DNA of 64,000 bases. Source: Myxococcota bacterium (GTDB lineage Bacteria > Myxococcota > UBA727 > JAHDBA01). Below the pieces are notes generated by a model. The model ran no database searches, was not told the origin of the DNA, and was given only the letters and a program-made list of their open reading frames with translations. Positions 34,999-43,768 of this stretch are shown here, piece after piece; position 1 is the stretch's first letter, and each line of letters opens with the position of its first letter. The position numbers were made by a program, and so were the translations under genes. The stretch is from NCBI GenBank assembly GCA_020630615.1, contig JAHDBA010000008.1:35484-99483 (forward strand), read 5' to 3'.

Positions 34999-35979
34999 AT
35001 GCCACGCAATCAGTCGATTATTCGAAAATTAGAGCCAGAAACGTCGACCTCGACGCTAAAAAAGAAGACCCGTCGCAAAGCAAAGCCCAATGTGAGCCTG
35101 GTACCCCAATACGTTCAAGGCCAAGTCGAGCCCTACGATTTGCATGAGCCCTATGAACCTGTTGCAAAGCCACTCGTTTTTAATGCTCGTAAAAGTCAAA
35201 AACAGGTCATCCCAATAGGCAACCAAATTTATCAAGGTGATGCAATCGAGACACTGCAGGGCTTTGCGGACAATAGCTTTGACTGCTGTATCACTGACCC
35301 ACCCTACAATATCGCACGAGGGAACAAAAAAGGTCTCTCATGGGCATTCTCAAATCATGTCACGATGCACGAAAAATGGGATTCCTACTCGACGGATGAC
35401 TTTGAGCGTTTTTGCGCAGCATGGATGTCTGAAATATGTCGGGTTGTTAAACCCAATGGCAACATCTTTATCTTTGGCTCGTATCACAATATTTACACGG
35501 TGGGTGCGATTGCAACCCGTATGGAATTGAAGATTCTCAACTCAATCATTTGGGCCAAGCCAAATGCTCAACCCAACATCACATGTCGGATGTTTACCGA
35601 AAGCACTGAGCAAGTTGTTTGGATCTGTAACAATCACTTCAAAAAAGCGACCAAGTGGACGTACAACTATGATCACATGAAAGAGCTGAATGGTGGCAAG
35701 CAGATGCGAAATTATTGGGAGATTCCGGTGACCCCAAAACGCGAGAAAGTGGATGGCAAGCACCCTGCACAAAAGCCATTGAAACTTATGGAAAGGCTCG
35801 TACTTGCCGGTACCGATACAGGGGATCGCGTCATTGATTGTTTTGGTGGTTCGGGTTCAACCCTTCTTGCGTGTGACCGTCTTGAGCGACGTTGGGTTGG
35901 CATCGAGCGCGACCCAGAATACTGCAAGCTTGCACACAAACGAATTGATCGTGAACGTAAGCAACGTCGGTTGCTCTAG
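34999..35979 (+). CDS. Solitary beta-class DNA methyltransferase (N6-adenine or N4-cytosine)
   Basis: 326 residues from the ATG at 34999 (AGGAG at 7 bases); longer in-frame starts lack this. The catalytic DPPY (motif IV) is at 100-103, before the SAM-binding FGGSG motif at about 282-286, the order of beta-class enzymes such as CcrM and DpnA. Other markers: GDAIETLQGFADNSFDCC and HPAQKPLKLMERL. No restriction endonuclease or specificity gene is adjacent, so it is probably an orphan regulator or housekeeping methylase. The recognition sequence cannot be read from the protein. N-terminal ~50 residues are basic and disordered-looking. Confidence 0.85.
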   Translation: MPRNQSIIRKLEPETSTSTLKKKTRRKAKPNVSLVPQYVQGQVEPYDLHEPYEPVAKPLVFNARKSQKQVIPIGNQIYQGDAIETLQGFADNSFDCCITDPPYNIARGNKKGLSWAFSNHVTMHEKWDSYSTDDFERFCAAWMSEICRVVKPNGNIFIFGSYHNIYTVGAIATRMELKILNSIIWAKPNAQPNITCRMFTESTEQVVWICNNHFKKATKWTYNYDHMKELNGGKQMRNYWEIPVTPKREKVDGKHPAQKPLKLMERLVLAGTDTGDRVIDCFGGSGSTLLACDRLERRWVGIERDPEYCKLAHKRIDRERKQRRLL

Positions 35980-36123
35980 CTTTCTAACATTATCATACTA
36001 TTAGAATCAGGACTCAAGTTTGAGGCTTGGTTGGTAAAGGCTCAAAAAAGATCTGTCGTTGAATATATAGAGTTCTGAACCGTCGGAATGGAAAGTGAGT
36101 TTTCCTATCTTAAAGAGGTTCGA

Positions 36124-36555
36124 ATGGAAACGGTATTCTTTTGCATAACCCTTACATTGTTTAGCACATCGGCAACCCTAAGCTCTCAGCCCTTGGAAAT
36201 CCCAAGAGCTCAAACGAAGAACGTGGTCGAACAAGTAGAAAGAAATAGAGGCGAAATTAGCGCGTCATCAAAGGAGTCTGGCACTGTCTCGAATGCTCGA
36301 ACCTTTTACGCGAAAAGACTACAATCTTTAAGTGAAAATGAGGAACCTGAAAAGGATAAACCAAAAGTGAAGTGGTTACTAGCTGCCCCTGGTATAGGAT
36401 TAACGGTTTTTAGCGGTATTTTGCTCGCCGCCGCTCCCCATATTAAAGAGGATGAATCTTCACAATCTAACTTGCGAATCTTAGGAGCCATGGGTGTGGC
36501 TGTAGGCCTAGGTCTAAGCCACGCATCCACGCAAACATTGACCTCGTCTGAATGA
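36124..36555 (+). CDS. Small secreted/membrane hypothetical protein
   Basis: 143 residues from the ATG at 36124 (AGAGG upstream). A signal peptide is followed by a Ser/Glu/Lys-rich stretch and two membrane helices near the C-terminus (WLLAAPGIGLTVFSGILLAAA and LRILGAMGVAVGLGL). The same hairpin layout (helix, short charged loop, G-rich helix) ends the N-terminal half of the next protein, so the two are likely relatives. No known family. Confidence 0.6.
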   Translation: METVFFCITLTLFSTSATLSSQPLEIPRAQTKNVVEQVERNRGEISASSKESGTVSNARTFYAKRLQSLSENEEPEKDKPKVKWLLAAPGIGLTVFSGILLAAAPHIKEDESSQSNLRILGAMGVAVGLGLSHASTQTLTSSE

Positions 36556-36676
36556 TTGATGATCTTCCTTGAACTCATTAAAAGATTAGTTAAAACTCGC
36601 ACATAACAGTAGATCTTGATGCAAAATGACATTTGAAAAAGTCATCCTACGTTATGTTCTCGATTCAGGGAGAAAA

Positions 36677-37537
36677 ATGAAGATAAAAGCTGCAATCATT
36701 ATTGGATGTCTGCTTGCAACTAGCACACATTTAAACGCACAAGAAATGAACGAACCTCCGACAGAAAATCAAGCGCTCACGAAGAATAGCATTGATGGCA
36801 CCACACACGACATTGTCAATGAGTCGATGTCAGAGGCCCCTCTTGCTTCAAATGTTATGGCTTCACCCGACGAAGCAACGGATGCCCCCAAGAAACCGCA
36901 ACCCTTTGCATGGACAACACAAGCAAAAGCTCAGCATTTAGAGATGTGGTCGAAAAGTACTGAGACGATCCGTAAAGCATCCTCAAGAGCAAATATGATC
37001 TTGGGATTCAGTATGGTTGGTGGAGGTACAGCGCTCTTGTTGATACCGAATGCACCATCAACATCACGAATCGACCAGCAGCCTCTGAACTTACTCGGCG
37101 GAGTTATAATAGGCGTCGGTGCCGCATCGGTAATTCTATCAACCGTGGCGCTCTTAATGGAAAGCCCGGTAGAGAAGTTTGCGAATGAGCATTCGCGTCT
37201 ATTACGAGACGCAGATACGCGCAACATGAGCTCAAAAAGTTTTGACGACCTTCTTCAACTCAAGGTGAGGGACGATCGCCGAGGACGAAAGTTTGCACGA
37301 TGGGTTACATTCGGTGCAGGCGCCCTTTTCACAACACTCGGTGGAGTCGTAGCAATTGGTGCGAAAAGCGTTGCACAAGACAGCTTTGAAGAAGGATATT
37401 TTCGGAACAGTGGGATTGTGATTGGTGTACTTGGTGTAGGTTTAATGGGTGGCTCCTTCTTTATTGAAGACTCAGGAGTCGGATTCCATGAGATGTTGAG
37501 TGCGACATTCAAACAAAAGCCCAGCACTTTTGAATAG
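36677..37537 (+). CDS. Membrane hypothetical protein with two Gly-rich helical hairpins
   Basis: 286 residues from the ATG at 36677 (GGGAGAAA upstream). Signal peptide ending in LNAQE, then a Thr/Glu/Ser-rich linker. Two hairpins of membrane helices: MILGFSMVGGGTALLLIPN with LLGGVIIGVGAASVI, and WVTFGAGALFTTLGGVVAI with GIVIGVLGVGLMGGSFFI. The halves look like a duplication of the hairpin in the preceding small gene. Function unknown; unrelated to any family I recognise. Confidence 0.6.
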   Translation: MKIKAAIIIGCLLATSTHLNAQEMNEPPTENQALTKNSIDGTTHDIVNESMSEAPLASNVMASPDEATDAPKKPQPFAWTTQAKAQHLEMWSKSTETIRKASSRANMILGFSMVGGGTALLLIPNAPSTSRIDQQPLNLLGGVIIGVGAASVILSTVALLMESPVEKFANEHSRLLRDADTRNMSSKSFDDLLQLKVRDDRRGRKFARWVTFGAGALFTTLGGVVAIGAKSVAQDSFEEGYFRNSGIVIGVLGVGLMGGSFFIEDSGVGFHEMLSATFKQKPSTFE

Positions 37538-37586
37538 AGCGAATCAATCTCGAGCGTTTACCTAAGAAATGCGTTAAGCTCATGCT

Positions 37587-39557
37587 ATGAGCGAAGCGAA
37601 GGGCACGAGCGAATCTCGAAGTGAAACGCACGAAGTCGATTGTGCTCAACCTTCGAGCATTGCGTTAGGTGAAGAGGCATCTAAGGAGCGTAATGAAGAT
37701 GACTCCAAAGAAGACTTAAACCAAGCTCAGGACGCGCCAGAAGAAAAGTCTTCGAGAGTCGACTTTTTACATGTTGAGATTGACAAGCCGCGCGCTTGGC
37801 AATCACTTGTTGCTTATCTTGAAAATACGCTTCGGCTCGATTATCGCTCAGCCAAGGCATTTCGAGTTTTAGTTGCTTGGACACTCATTCTCGACCTTTT
37901 GCGTAAGTTTCGTTTTCGTGAATACTTTTACTCAAACTCGGGCATGATGCGCCCAGAAAACTGGGACAGGCTTTATGGTAAGAAAGCCTTCTATTTTGAC
38001 GGGCGAATGTCTTGGTCGAATGCTTGGGATGCTTTTGTTCATAAAAACACCTACTATTGGTCTTTTCATCTCGGGTTGAGTGACACACAGATTACGTTGG
38101 TGATTGGCGCGCAGATTGCCTTTGCAGTCTTGCTTCTCTTTGGTTTTCAAAAGCGACTCATGTTTTTGCTCAGTGGCATCTTTCTTTGTTCGCTTACAAA
38201 CCGAAACTTACTTCTCGTTTATGGCGGTGCGAAACTTTCAGCTCTTTTGTGTTTTATCGGCGCGCTTTTACCCAGTGAGTCCAACCTTCGAAAATCACCA
38301 CGCTCAATTGTCGCATGGATGGGCGGACTCGTGGCAGTGACGCAAATCATTTTACTCCTGCTGTCGGCGGGTGTTCACAAGGCAGGGCAGTCCCATTGGA
38401 AGTCCGGTGATGCGATGATGAACGTCACGCAAATGAACCTATTGACGAAATTGCCAGCTCAAATGGTCGGCCAGTGGGCGAGAGACTCTTTTCAGCCACT
38501 CGAATGGATCTTAGAAAGCTTCCTTCGTTTGAACTCATGGAGCGTACCCTACATCGAAATCGTGCTCCCATTATGCTTGCTCTTGCCACTGCGTCATCAA
38601 CGGCAGCGACTCATCGTTGCGATTGGCGGCTGTGTACTCTATTTCGGTATTCTCTGCTCACTGAATGTTGGCTATTTCATGCCCTACTCAATTGCGTTGA
38701 TGGTTCTGGTTTTGCCTTCAAGCTTTTGGGAGCGACTCAACCATTGGTTCTCAACACAAGACACCTATGTGAAACGTGTACCAGCTGGGATTCTTGTTGG
38801 GTGCACACCATTGTTTGACAGTCTTACCCTGAAACCATCGAAGAAGGCTGACGAGAATAGGGGTGCGCCGAGACTCTCACTCCCTGCACCTTTTCTAAAG
38901 ACCATACATCTAGGACTGCTCTCGATCTTCTTCTGCAACATGCTCTTCACCGGGATCCAAGATACTACAATTCTAAAATTCACCTGGCCCCATTATGCAT
39001 GGAACAGCATGCGCATCATCAATAGCTATCAAAACTGGGGTGTATTCAAGAACCCGAATGGATTTACACAATGGTATGTTGGCAAAGCTGTGCTGAACAA
39101 TGGCGACACTGTTGATATTTTGAATAATGGTCGTCGCATTTCATACGATCAACAGTTCGATCCAACGTGGCTTTTTGATCATGAATCCAATTGGCGAGTT
39201 GCATTTGCGAAAGCCAATAAGCTTGATGAGGATGACCATCGTTTGAAGCAAAACGTTAGCGAGACATTGCGAGAGTGGTGGAACGATAACCATGAACCTG
39301 AAAGGCATGTGAGAACCCTAAAGCTATTCCGATTCAAAGGCTGGATCGAAAAACTCAGAAAGGGTGAGAAACCCGTAACAACCTTATGGGGCCATTACGG
39401 TTTGAGCGATGAAGAGGTTTCGAAGTTCAAATTGGATCGAAAGAAAAAAGCGAAGAGAAAGGCCAAGAAGAAAAAACGAGAAGTCAAAGTACCTTCGCTT
39501 TCATCATGGCCTCGAGCACTATGGAATTTTTTCAAAAGTCTCTTTGCCTTCCAATAA
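37587..39557 (+). CDS. HTTM domain (vitamin K-dependent carboxylase-like) membrane protein
   Basis: 656 residues. An acidic N-terminal ~60 residues precede the HTTM region (~70-400) with many helices and typical elements WTLILDLLRKFRFREYFYSNSGMM, YWSFHLGLSDTQI, GGAKLSALLCFIGALL and a KAGQSHWKSGDAM motif. A soluble C-terminal domain (~470-655) follows, ending in a Lys-rich tail (RKKKAKRKAKKKK). The human relative carboxylates glutamate; bacterial HTTM proteins are often of unknown substrate, and nothing here proves carboxylase activity. Starts at ATG 37587; a short overlap-free gap of ~9 bases separates it from the convergent FliG-like gene. Confidence 0.75.
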   Translation: MSEAKGTSESRSETHEVDCAQPSSIALGEEASKERNEDDSKEDLNQAQDAPEEKSSRVDFLHVEIDKPRAWQSLVAYLENTLRLDYRSAKAFRVLVAWTLILDLLRKFRFREYFYSNSGMMRPENWDRLYGKKAFYFDGRMSWSNAWDAFVHKNTYYWSFHLGLSDTQITLVIGAQIAFAVLLLFGFQKRLMFLLSGIFLCSLTNRNLLLVYGGAKLSALLCFIGALLPSESNLRKSPRSIVAWMGGLVAVTQIILLLLSAGVHKAGQSHWKSGDAMMNVTQMNLLTKLPAQMVGQWARDSFQPLEWILESFLRLNSWSVPYIEIVLPLCLLLPLRHQRQRLIVAIGGCVLYFGILCSLNVGYFMPYSIALMVLVLPSSFWERLNHWFSTQDTYVKRVPAGILVGCTPLFDSLTLKPSKKADENRGAPRLSLPAPFLKTIHLGLLSIFFCNMLFTGIQDTTILKFTWPHYAWNSMRIINSYQNWGVFKNPNGFTQWYVGKAVLNNGDTVDILNNGRRISYDQQFDPTWLFDHESNWRVAFAKANKLDEDDHRLKQNVSETLREWWNDNHEPERHVRTLKLFRFKGWIEKLRKGEKPVTTLWGHYGLSDEEVSKFKLDRKKKAKRKAKKKKREVKVPSLSSWPRALWNFFKSLFAFQ

Positions 39558-39565
39558 AGAAACAA

Positions 39566-40612
39566 TCACGAATCGACACGAATCGTGGCTCGGGACCAGC
39601 GTGGTGAGGCTTTACCTTGTTCTGAGAGCGTGACCAACGCATTCAAAAAGAGCTGTCGTTGTTCGACTTGTAGAGGGTCTCCACTGGCATGTTCAGCAAG
39701 ACTCCCATTGCTGTCCGCGTTGGGAAAACTCAGGCCTGTGTCTGCACACAAACGGTTAAAAGCTAAGCCCCATGCCCGTGGCATCGCGTATTGGCATGTT
39801 TGTTGAAGACCAGGACTGTCACGGGTTAAACGTGCCAGGCGAACCAATCCTGCATGCAAGAAACTTTCATCCCCATGCATACCCTCTTGAATAAGCAGAT
39901 GTGCAGAGGAGCCCGCCGCTCTGAAATACTCGGAAGGCCGAAGCGCTGCTTGACGAGCATAGGTGATCATTTGCTCAACATAGGTGTCTTCACATTTCTT
40001 TAGAAAAGCTGCCAACGCTCGTTTGCCGAGCCCAAGAAGCGCTTCTGTGCGTTCGTGGACACCACTTTTCATTAAAAGCATCTGCATTGTTTGCGCAGGC
40101 AAGTGGGAAATTGTCGACATGGTCAAGGTTTTAAACTTGGCACGTGGGGAGTGTTTTGGGAAACGCGCAATGAATGTCACGCCAAGGTGCTGCACAAGAT
40201 GCTCGTCAATTTCTTTTAAAAGACTTCGATCGGGCAGGCTTGAGCGTAGGTCTTCGTCCAAACGTTTTAAGATCCTCTTCACGAGAGCGCTGGGTAAAAT
40301 ACTTAAAACTGAGGCCACGATCAGAGGTTCTTCACGTTTGAGGTCCGCTACGATCCAACTGGGATGGATTCCATACAGATAGGTTTGTGATTCTTGTGAT
40401 TGCAAATGTTTGAGCTGGCTCAAAGCAAAAGAGGTTCGGGCGTCGTCGTTTAACGAAAGCAAGGCCTGCAAAGGCGCGCTATAAATGTCGCGCTCTGCGT
40501 CACTAAAAGAGTTTAGCAACTCACTCGCGTTTTCACTCAACACCGCCATATAAAAAAGCGTAGACTGCTGAGCAATGTTGAGATGCTCAAGTTCTTCTTT
40601 TAGCACGGCCAT
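39566..40612 (-). CDS. FliG-like protein paired with SctJ
   Basis: 348 residues, helical, no signal peptide. Residues ~80-130 (GIHPSWIVADLKREEPLIVASVLSILP in pieces) match the FliG pattern in which a conserved EHPQ motif precedes an ARM-like helical repeat that mediates subunit stacking. The E-H-P-Q is reduced to H-P. The start 40612 has GAGGG upstream. The gene lies 40 bases after sctJ on the same strand. FliG is the cytoplasmic rotor protein next to FliF, the flagellar relative of SctJ, so a membrane ring plus cytoplasmic partner is a reasonable reading. Similarity is weak and could be an SctK-like variant. Confidence 0.6.
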   Translation of the reverse strand: MAVLKEELEHLNIAQQSTLFYMAVLSENASELLNSFSDAERDIYSAPLQALLSLNDDARTSFALSQLKHLQSQESQTYLYGIHPSWIVADLKREEPLIVASVLSILPSALVKRILKRLDEDLRSSLPDRSLLKEIDEHLVQHLGVTFIARFPKHSPRAKFKTLTMSTISHLPAQTMQMLLMKSGVHERTEALLGLGKRALAAFLKKCEDTYVEQMITYARQAALRPSEYFRAAGSSAHLLIQEGMHGDESFLHAGLVRLARLTRDSPGLQQTCQYAMPRAWGLAFNRLCADTGLSFPNADSNGSLAEHASGDPLQVEQRQLFLNALVTLSEQGKASPRWSRATIRVDS

Positions 40613-40652
40613 TGCGCGACCCTCACATAATACCTCATCGTGCTAAAGGTTC

Positions 40653-41528
40653 CTACGATTCGACGCTTTTGAGCCGGCTTTCAAGATCGACAAGTTGGCG
40701 ACGCATTCGCAAGCGTTGCATAATAAGCACCAGAAGAGCGAGGACGCACAAGAGGGCGAGAGCAAGGGCACCATAAATAATGACTTGAGCTTTGGTGCGA
40801 CTCTTGGGTGTCGCAAACTCAAGGCCAAGGAATTTTTTCACAGGAACTCGTGTCGCGCTATCTTGAAGCGCGCCCTCATCCGTAATTGTCGTAAGCTGAA
40901 TGGGTTTGTTTTCTTGCATGACCACGGTGACGTTTTCCTCTTTAAGACTTTCTACAGAAGAGGCTGCCAGTGAACGTACGGTTTCTGGACTCAGCGGAGG
41001 TTTTGAGTTGGGCCCAGACGGCGTGTAAACGATTGCAATCGATGCGGTAGGCTCTGGGACTTTTGCATTTAAATCTCGAATTACATTTTGGTTCGGAATA
41101 ACAATCGTGGAGTGGGCTTCAACAACCCCAGGAATACTCAGAAACTTTTTATCAAGTTCGCCTTGCATGGCCATTAAGAATTTAGCTTTCTCTTCAGACT
41201 GCGTGGGAATCATGCCTGAGGATTCCGCTGGATAGACTTCAGCGAAGCCACGCTTCTTAACACGCGGTAAACGGTTGCTCACCAAAATTCGTAGTGCACT
41301 TGCTTGATCGTTACGGGCAACCTCGATTGCCCATGTAACCTCACGACCGGCTTCCTCTTTTTTTGAAGCTTCTATCGCACCGCGCTCTAGAATTACGAGA
41401 ATCTCGTTGGCTTCATACTCGCTTAATCCATGAACCACCGCAACGGACTCACCACCGCACGCTGAAACCATAAAGATTAAGAGAAAAGACATTAATATGC
41501 CGGTCACACGCTGTAATACTTGGATCAT
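40653..41528 (-). CDS. sctJ: Type III secretion inner-membrane ring lipoprotein SctJ (YscJ/PrgK/FliF family)
   Basis: About 291 residues from the ATG at 41528; signal peptide ending in the lipobox VSACGG. Two small ring-building domains: ~25-85 (VVHGLSEYEANEILVILERGAI, then ARNDQASALRILVS) and ~100-210 (EKAKFLMAMQGELDKKFLSIPGVVEAHSTIVIP), both characteristic. A membrane helix at about 250-275 is followed by a short basic coiled-coil tail. SctJ forms the inner-membrane ring of the injectisome. No sctV, sctN, needle or translocator genes lie nearby, so the system is either elsewhere or reduced. Starts at 41567 and 41552 are alternatives. Confidence 0.85.
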   Translation of the reverse strand: MIQVLQRVTGILMSFLLIFMVSACGGESVAVVHGLSEYEANEILVILERGAIEASKKEEAGREVTWAIEVARNDQASALRILVSNRLPRVKKRGFAEVYPAESSGMIPTQSEEKAKFLMAMQGELDKKFLSIPGVVEAHSTIVIPNQNVIRDLNAKVPEPTASIAIVYTPSGPNSKPPLSPETVRSLAASSVESLKEENVTVVMQENKPIQLTTITDEGALQDSATRVPVKKFLGLEFATPKSRTKAQVIIYGALALALLCVLALLVLIMQRLRMRRQLVDLESRLKSVES

Positions 41529-41627
41529 AGTCAAAGTGTCCCCCAAATTCATTCTGAAGTCGAACATTCCAATCGAATTTTATCATGAAAGCTTGCGTCT
41601 TTTCGCCCACACTGCGAAATCAAAAAC

Positions 41628-42128
41628 ATGAAACGTCGTCGCGCACTTGGGTTAATGCTTATTGCTGGGGCATCTGTTGTGGCGGGTACGGCCGGCGTAT
41701 TGGTGTACAAGGCCACGCCCATCAATGATGGCGGGCTCCTTGGGGACTCGGATTATACGTTCATGCTTCATTTTGCTGATGCTTATTTTGGTGATGAAGC
41801 AAGTTTTGAGCATGGGATACGCTGCAATTTAGTGGTGGAATCTCTGGATCGCTGGTTTGCAACATTGGACGACCTGGAAGCTCGCGTCGTTCTGGCTGCC
41901 ATTCGCTTACTGAACAGTCCCTTGGGTTTGGGTTGGGGAAATTCAAGCTTTCAATCGTTGACTCCAAGTACCCGTCAAGCGGTACTACAACGAGTGGAGC
42001 GAGGGGAAGCGCATGAAGCACTGGAAGAAGCGGTTGCCCTCCTTCGCGGGCTACTCGCGATTCATGCCTTCGACAATGTTGATGTGATCCAAAATTTAGA
42101 ATTTCAAGGCGGGTGTTTCAGTGTCTAA
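41628..42128 (+). CDS. Small subunit of a GMC-type dehydrogenase, Tat-like leader
   Basis: 166 residues. The leader MKRRRALGLMLIAGASVV has a twin-arginine-like RRxxL pattern followed by a hydrophobic segment. The body (LLGDSDYTFMLHFADAYF, a helix-rich domain) fits the small subunit that often accompanies GMC oxidoreductases (gluconate 2-dehydrogenase subunit 3-like). The stop overlaps the start of the GMC gene by 8 bases, so the two are translationally coupled. Substrate unknown. Confidence 0.65.
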   Translation: MKRRRALGLMLIAGASVVAGTAGVLVYKATPINDGGLLGDSDYTFMLHFADAYFGDEASFEHGIRCNLVVESLDRWFATLDDLEARVVLAAIRLLNSPLGLGWGNSSFQSLTPSTRQAVLQRVERGEAHEALEEAVALLRGLLAIHAFDNVDVIQNLEFQGGCFSV

Positions 42129-43722
42129 AGCTCCCTTACCGATTATACGCCCCTCGTATTCTTCCGTGGCTGGCAGTTCACAAATTGAGCTGGGCTATCA
42201 TGCAGCAGAGGGCGAATCGGGAGAGCTTGAATGTGATGTCGTCGTGATTGGGACGGGGGCAGGTGGAGCCGCTGCAGGCCTCGAGATGTGCCTCGCGGGC
42301 AAAAGAGTAATTTTTCTTGAGGCGGGGCCGGCAAAACATTTGCCGGACTTTCAAAAACAATCCTTGGTGTGGTCAACTGCAAACATCTACAACCAAAAGG
42401 GGTTGCAGCTTGCGACAGGTACGAAGCCTCTTCTGATACCCTCGGGTCGTGTTGTGGGTGGCTCGACCGTATTGAACAGCGGGATATGTTTTCGTCCGCC
42501 TGAAGAGCGTCTGCACGAGTGGTCGAGTTTGGTGAAGTCAGAAGCACTCAAACCTTCTGCGTTTTCCCCCTATGTGGAAGAAACCTGGAAACGCCTTGGG
42601 ATTGCGCCAACACGACCGGACAATGGTCGACGGAACAACCTCATTGCACAAAAAGGTATGGCCGCACTTAAGAAAAGAGGGATTCCACTTCATCATGCCT
42701 TTATGGATCGCAACGCACCCTCATGCATGGGCTGCGGAGTCTGCCATCTCGGTTGTCCTTCAGGAGCAAAGGCGAGCGTCGATCGCTCAATTCTACCCCA
42801 AGCTTTAGAACTTGGGGCTCGAATCGTAGCACAATCCAAAGTCACCCATATTGATATCTCAGGGACTGAGGCCAAATATGTTGAGGTTCGTGCTTATGTT
42901 AAAGACCCACAAAAAGGAAATGGAAAACTCGAGCGGGACTTTAAGATACACGCCTCACATTTTATCGTTGCGGGTTCTGCGTTACACACTTCACGACTTC
43001 TGGCGACCAGTGGGGTTGAAAACGATCATCTCGGTCAGCATTTGCACCTTCACCCTGGTGTTGGCGTGGTTGCAAAATTCCATGAGCCTGTCCACATGTG
43101 GAATGGTGTACCCCAGGGGTATTACGCCATTCACGATGACATTCCCAATTTGGTCTTTGAAACCGTAAATGTTGGCCCGGGGGAACTCTTCATGCTTTTC
43201 GGCCGTGCCGCCGAACGCTTCAAAAGCAATATTTATGAAGATTTCAAAAACTGGTCGATGTGCGGCGTGATGCTTCGTGATGAAGGTTTGGGTCGCGTTT
43301 TTAATCTTCCGGGGCAGCGTTTGGGGATGACATTTGAATTGAGTGACAATGATTTTTCAAGCTTAAAGCGTGGTCTCGTTCGCCTCGTTGAAATGTATGA
43401 AGCTGCAGGCGCAAAGAGTATCGCACCGATGGTCAAGCCCTTAAAGTTTTATACCTCCCCACAGGATGCAATACGTGCAATTCAGGCCATGTCCTCACCC
43501 AAAGAGTTGGCGCACCTGCACGCAAGCCACCCGCATGGAACAGCACGTATGGGCGCTGATGAAGATCTGGGAGTCGTTGATTCAACCGGAAAAGTTTTTG
43601 GGCTCGAGAATCTTTATGTGATGGACGGTTCCCTCTTCCCGAGTACTCTTGGCGTGAATCCACAAGTTACGATCGTTGCGTTGAGCACGATGTTGGGTCG
43701 TCAACTCGCTCAATACATCTGA
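42121..43722 (+). CDS. GMC-family FAD oxidoreductase
   Basis: 533 residues. FAD-binding GTGAGGAAAGLEMCLAGKRV near residue 42 (given in two pieces: GTGAGGAAAG and AGKRVIFLEAG), a Cys cluster CMGCGVCHLGCPSG at about 200 that looks like an iron-sulphur or structural metal site, and the GMC C-terminal signature HPHGTARMGADEDLGVVDSTG with the catalytic His. These are features of long-chain alcohol or sugar dehydrogenases. GTG start with AAGGCGGG upstream, overlapping the preceding small-subunit gene. Probably uses a periplasmic acceptor with its partner; substrate unknown. Confidence 0.88.
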   Translation: MSKAPLPIIRPSYSSVAGSSQIELGYHAAEGESGELECDVVVIGTGAGGAAAGLEMCLAGKRVIFLEAGPAKHLPDFQKQSLVWSTANIYNQKGLQLATGTKPLLIPSGRVVGGSTVLNSGICFRPPEERLHEWSSLVKSEALKPSAFSPYVEETWKRLGIAPTRPDNGRRNNLIAQKGMAALKKRGIPLHHAFMDRNAPSCMGCGVCHLGCPSGAKASVDRSILPQALELGARIVAQSKVTHIDISGTEAKYVEVRAYVKDPQKGNGKLERDFKIHASHFIVAGSALHTSRLLATSGVENDHLGQHLHLHPGVGVVAKFHEPVHMWNGVPQGYYAIHDDIPNLVFETVNVGPGELFMLFGRAAERFKSNIYEDFKNWSMCGVMLRDEGLGRVFNLPGQRLGMTFELSDNDFSSLKRGLVRLVEMYEAAGAKSIAPMVKPLKFYTSPQDAIRAIQAMSSPKELAHLHASHPHGTARMGADEDLGVVDSTGKVFGLENLYVMDGSLFPSTLGVNPQVTIVALSTMLGRQLAQYI

Positions 43723-43740
43723 GGGTTGCACCCGAAAAAG

Positions 43741-43761
43741 AGTTGAGAGCGCTCTTCAACT
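43741..43761. terminator. Possible hairpin between convergent genes
   Basis: AGTTGAGAGC / GCTCTTCAACT forms a near-perfect stem between the stop of the GMC gene and the stop of the M15 peptidase gene. The adjoining T-run is weak, so it is only a plausible bidirectional terminator. Confidence 0.35.
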
Positions 43762-43768
43762 TTGAACT

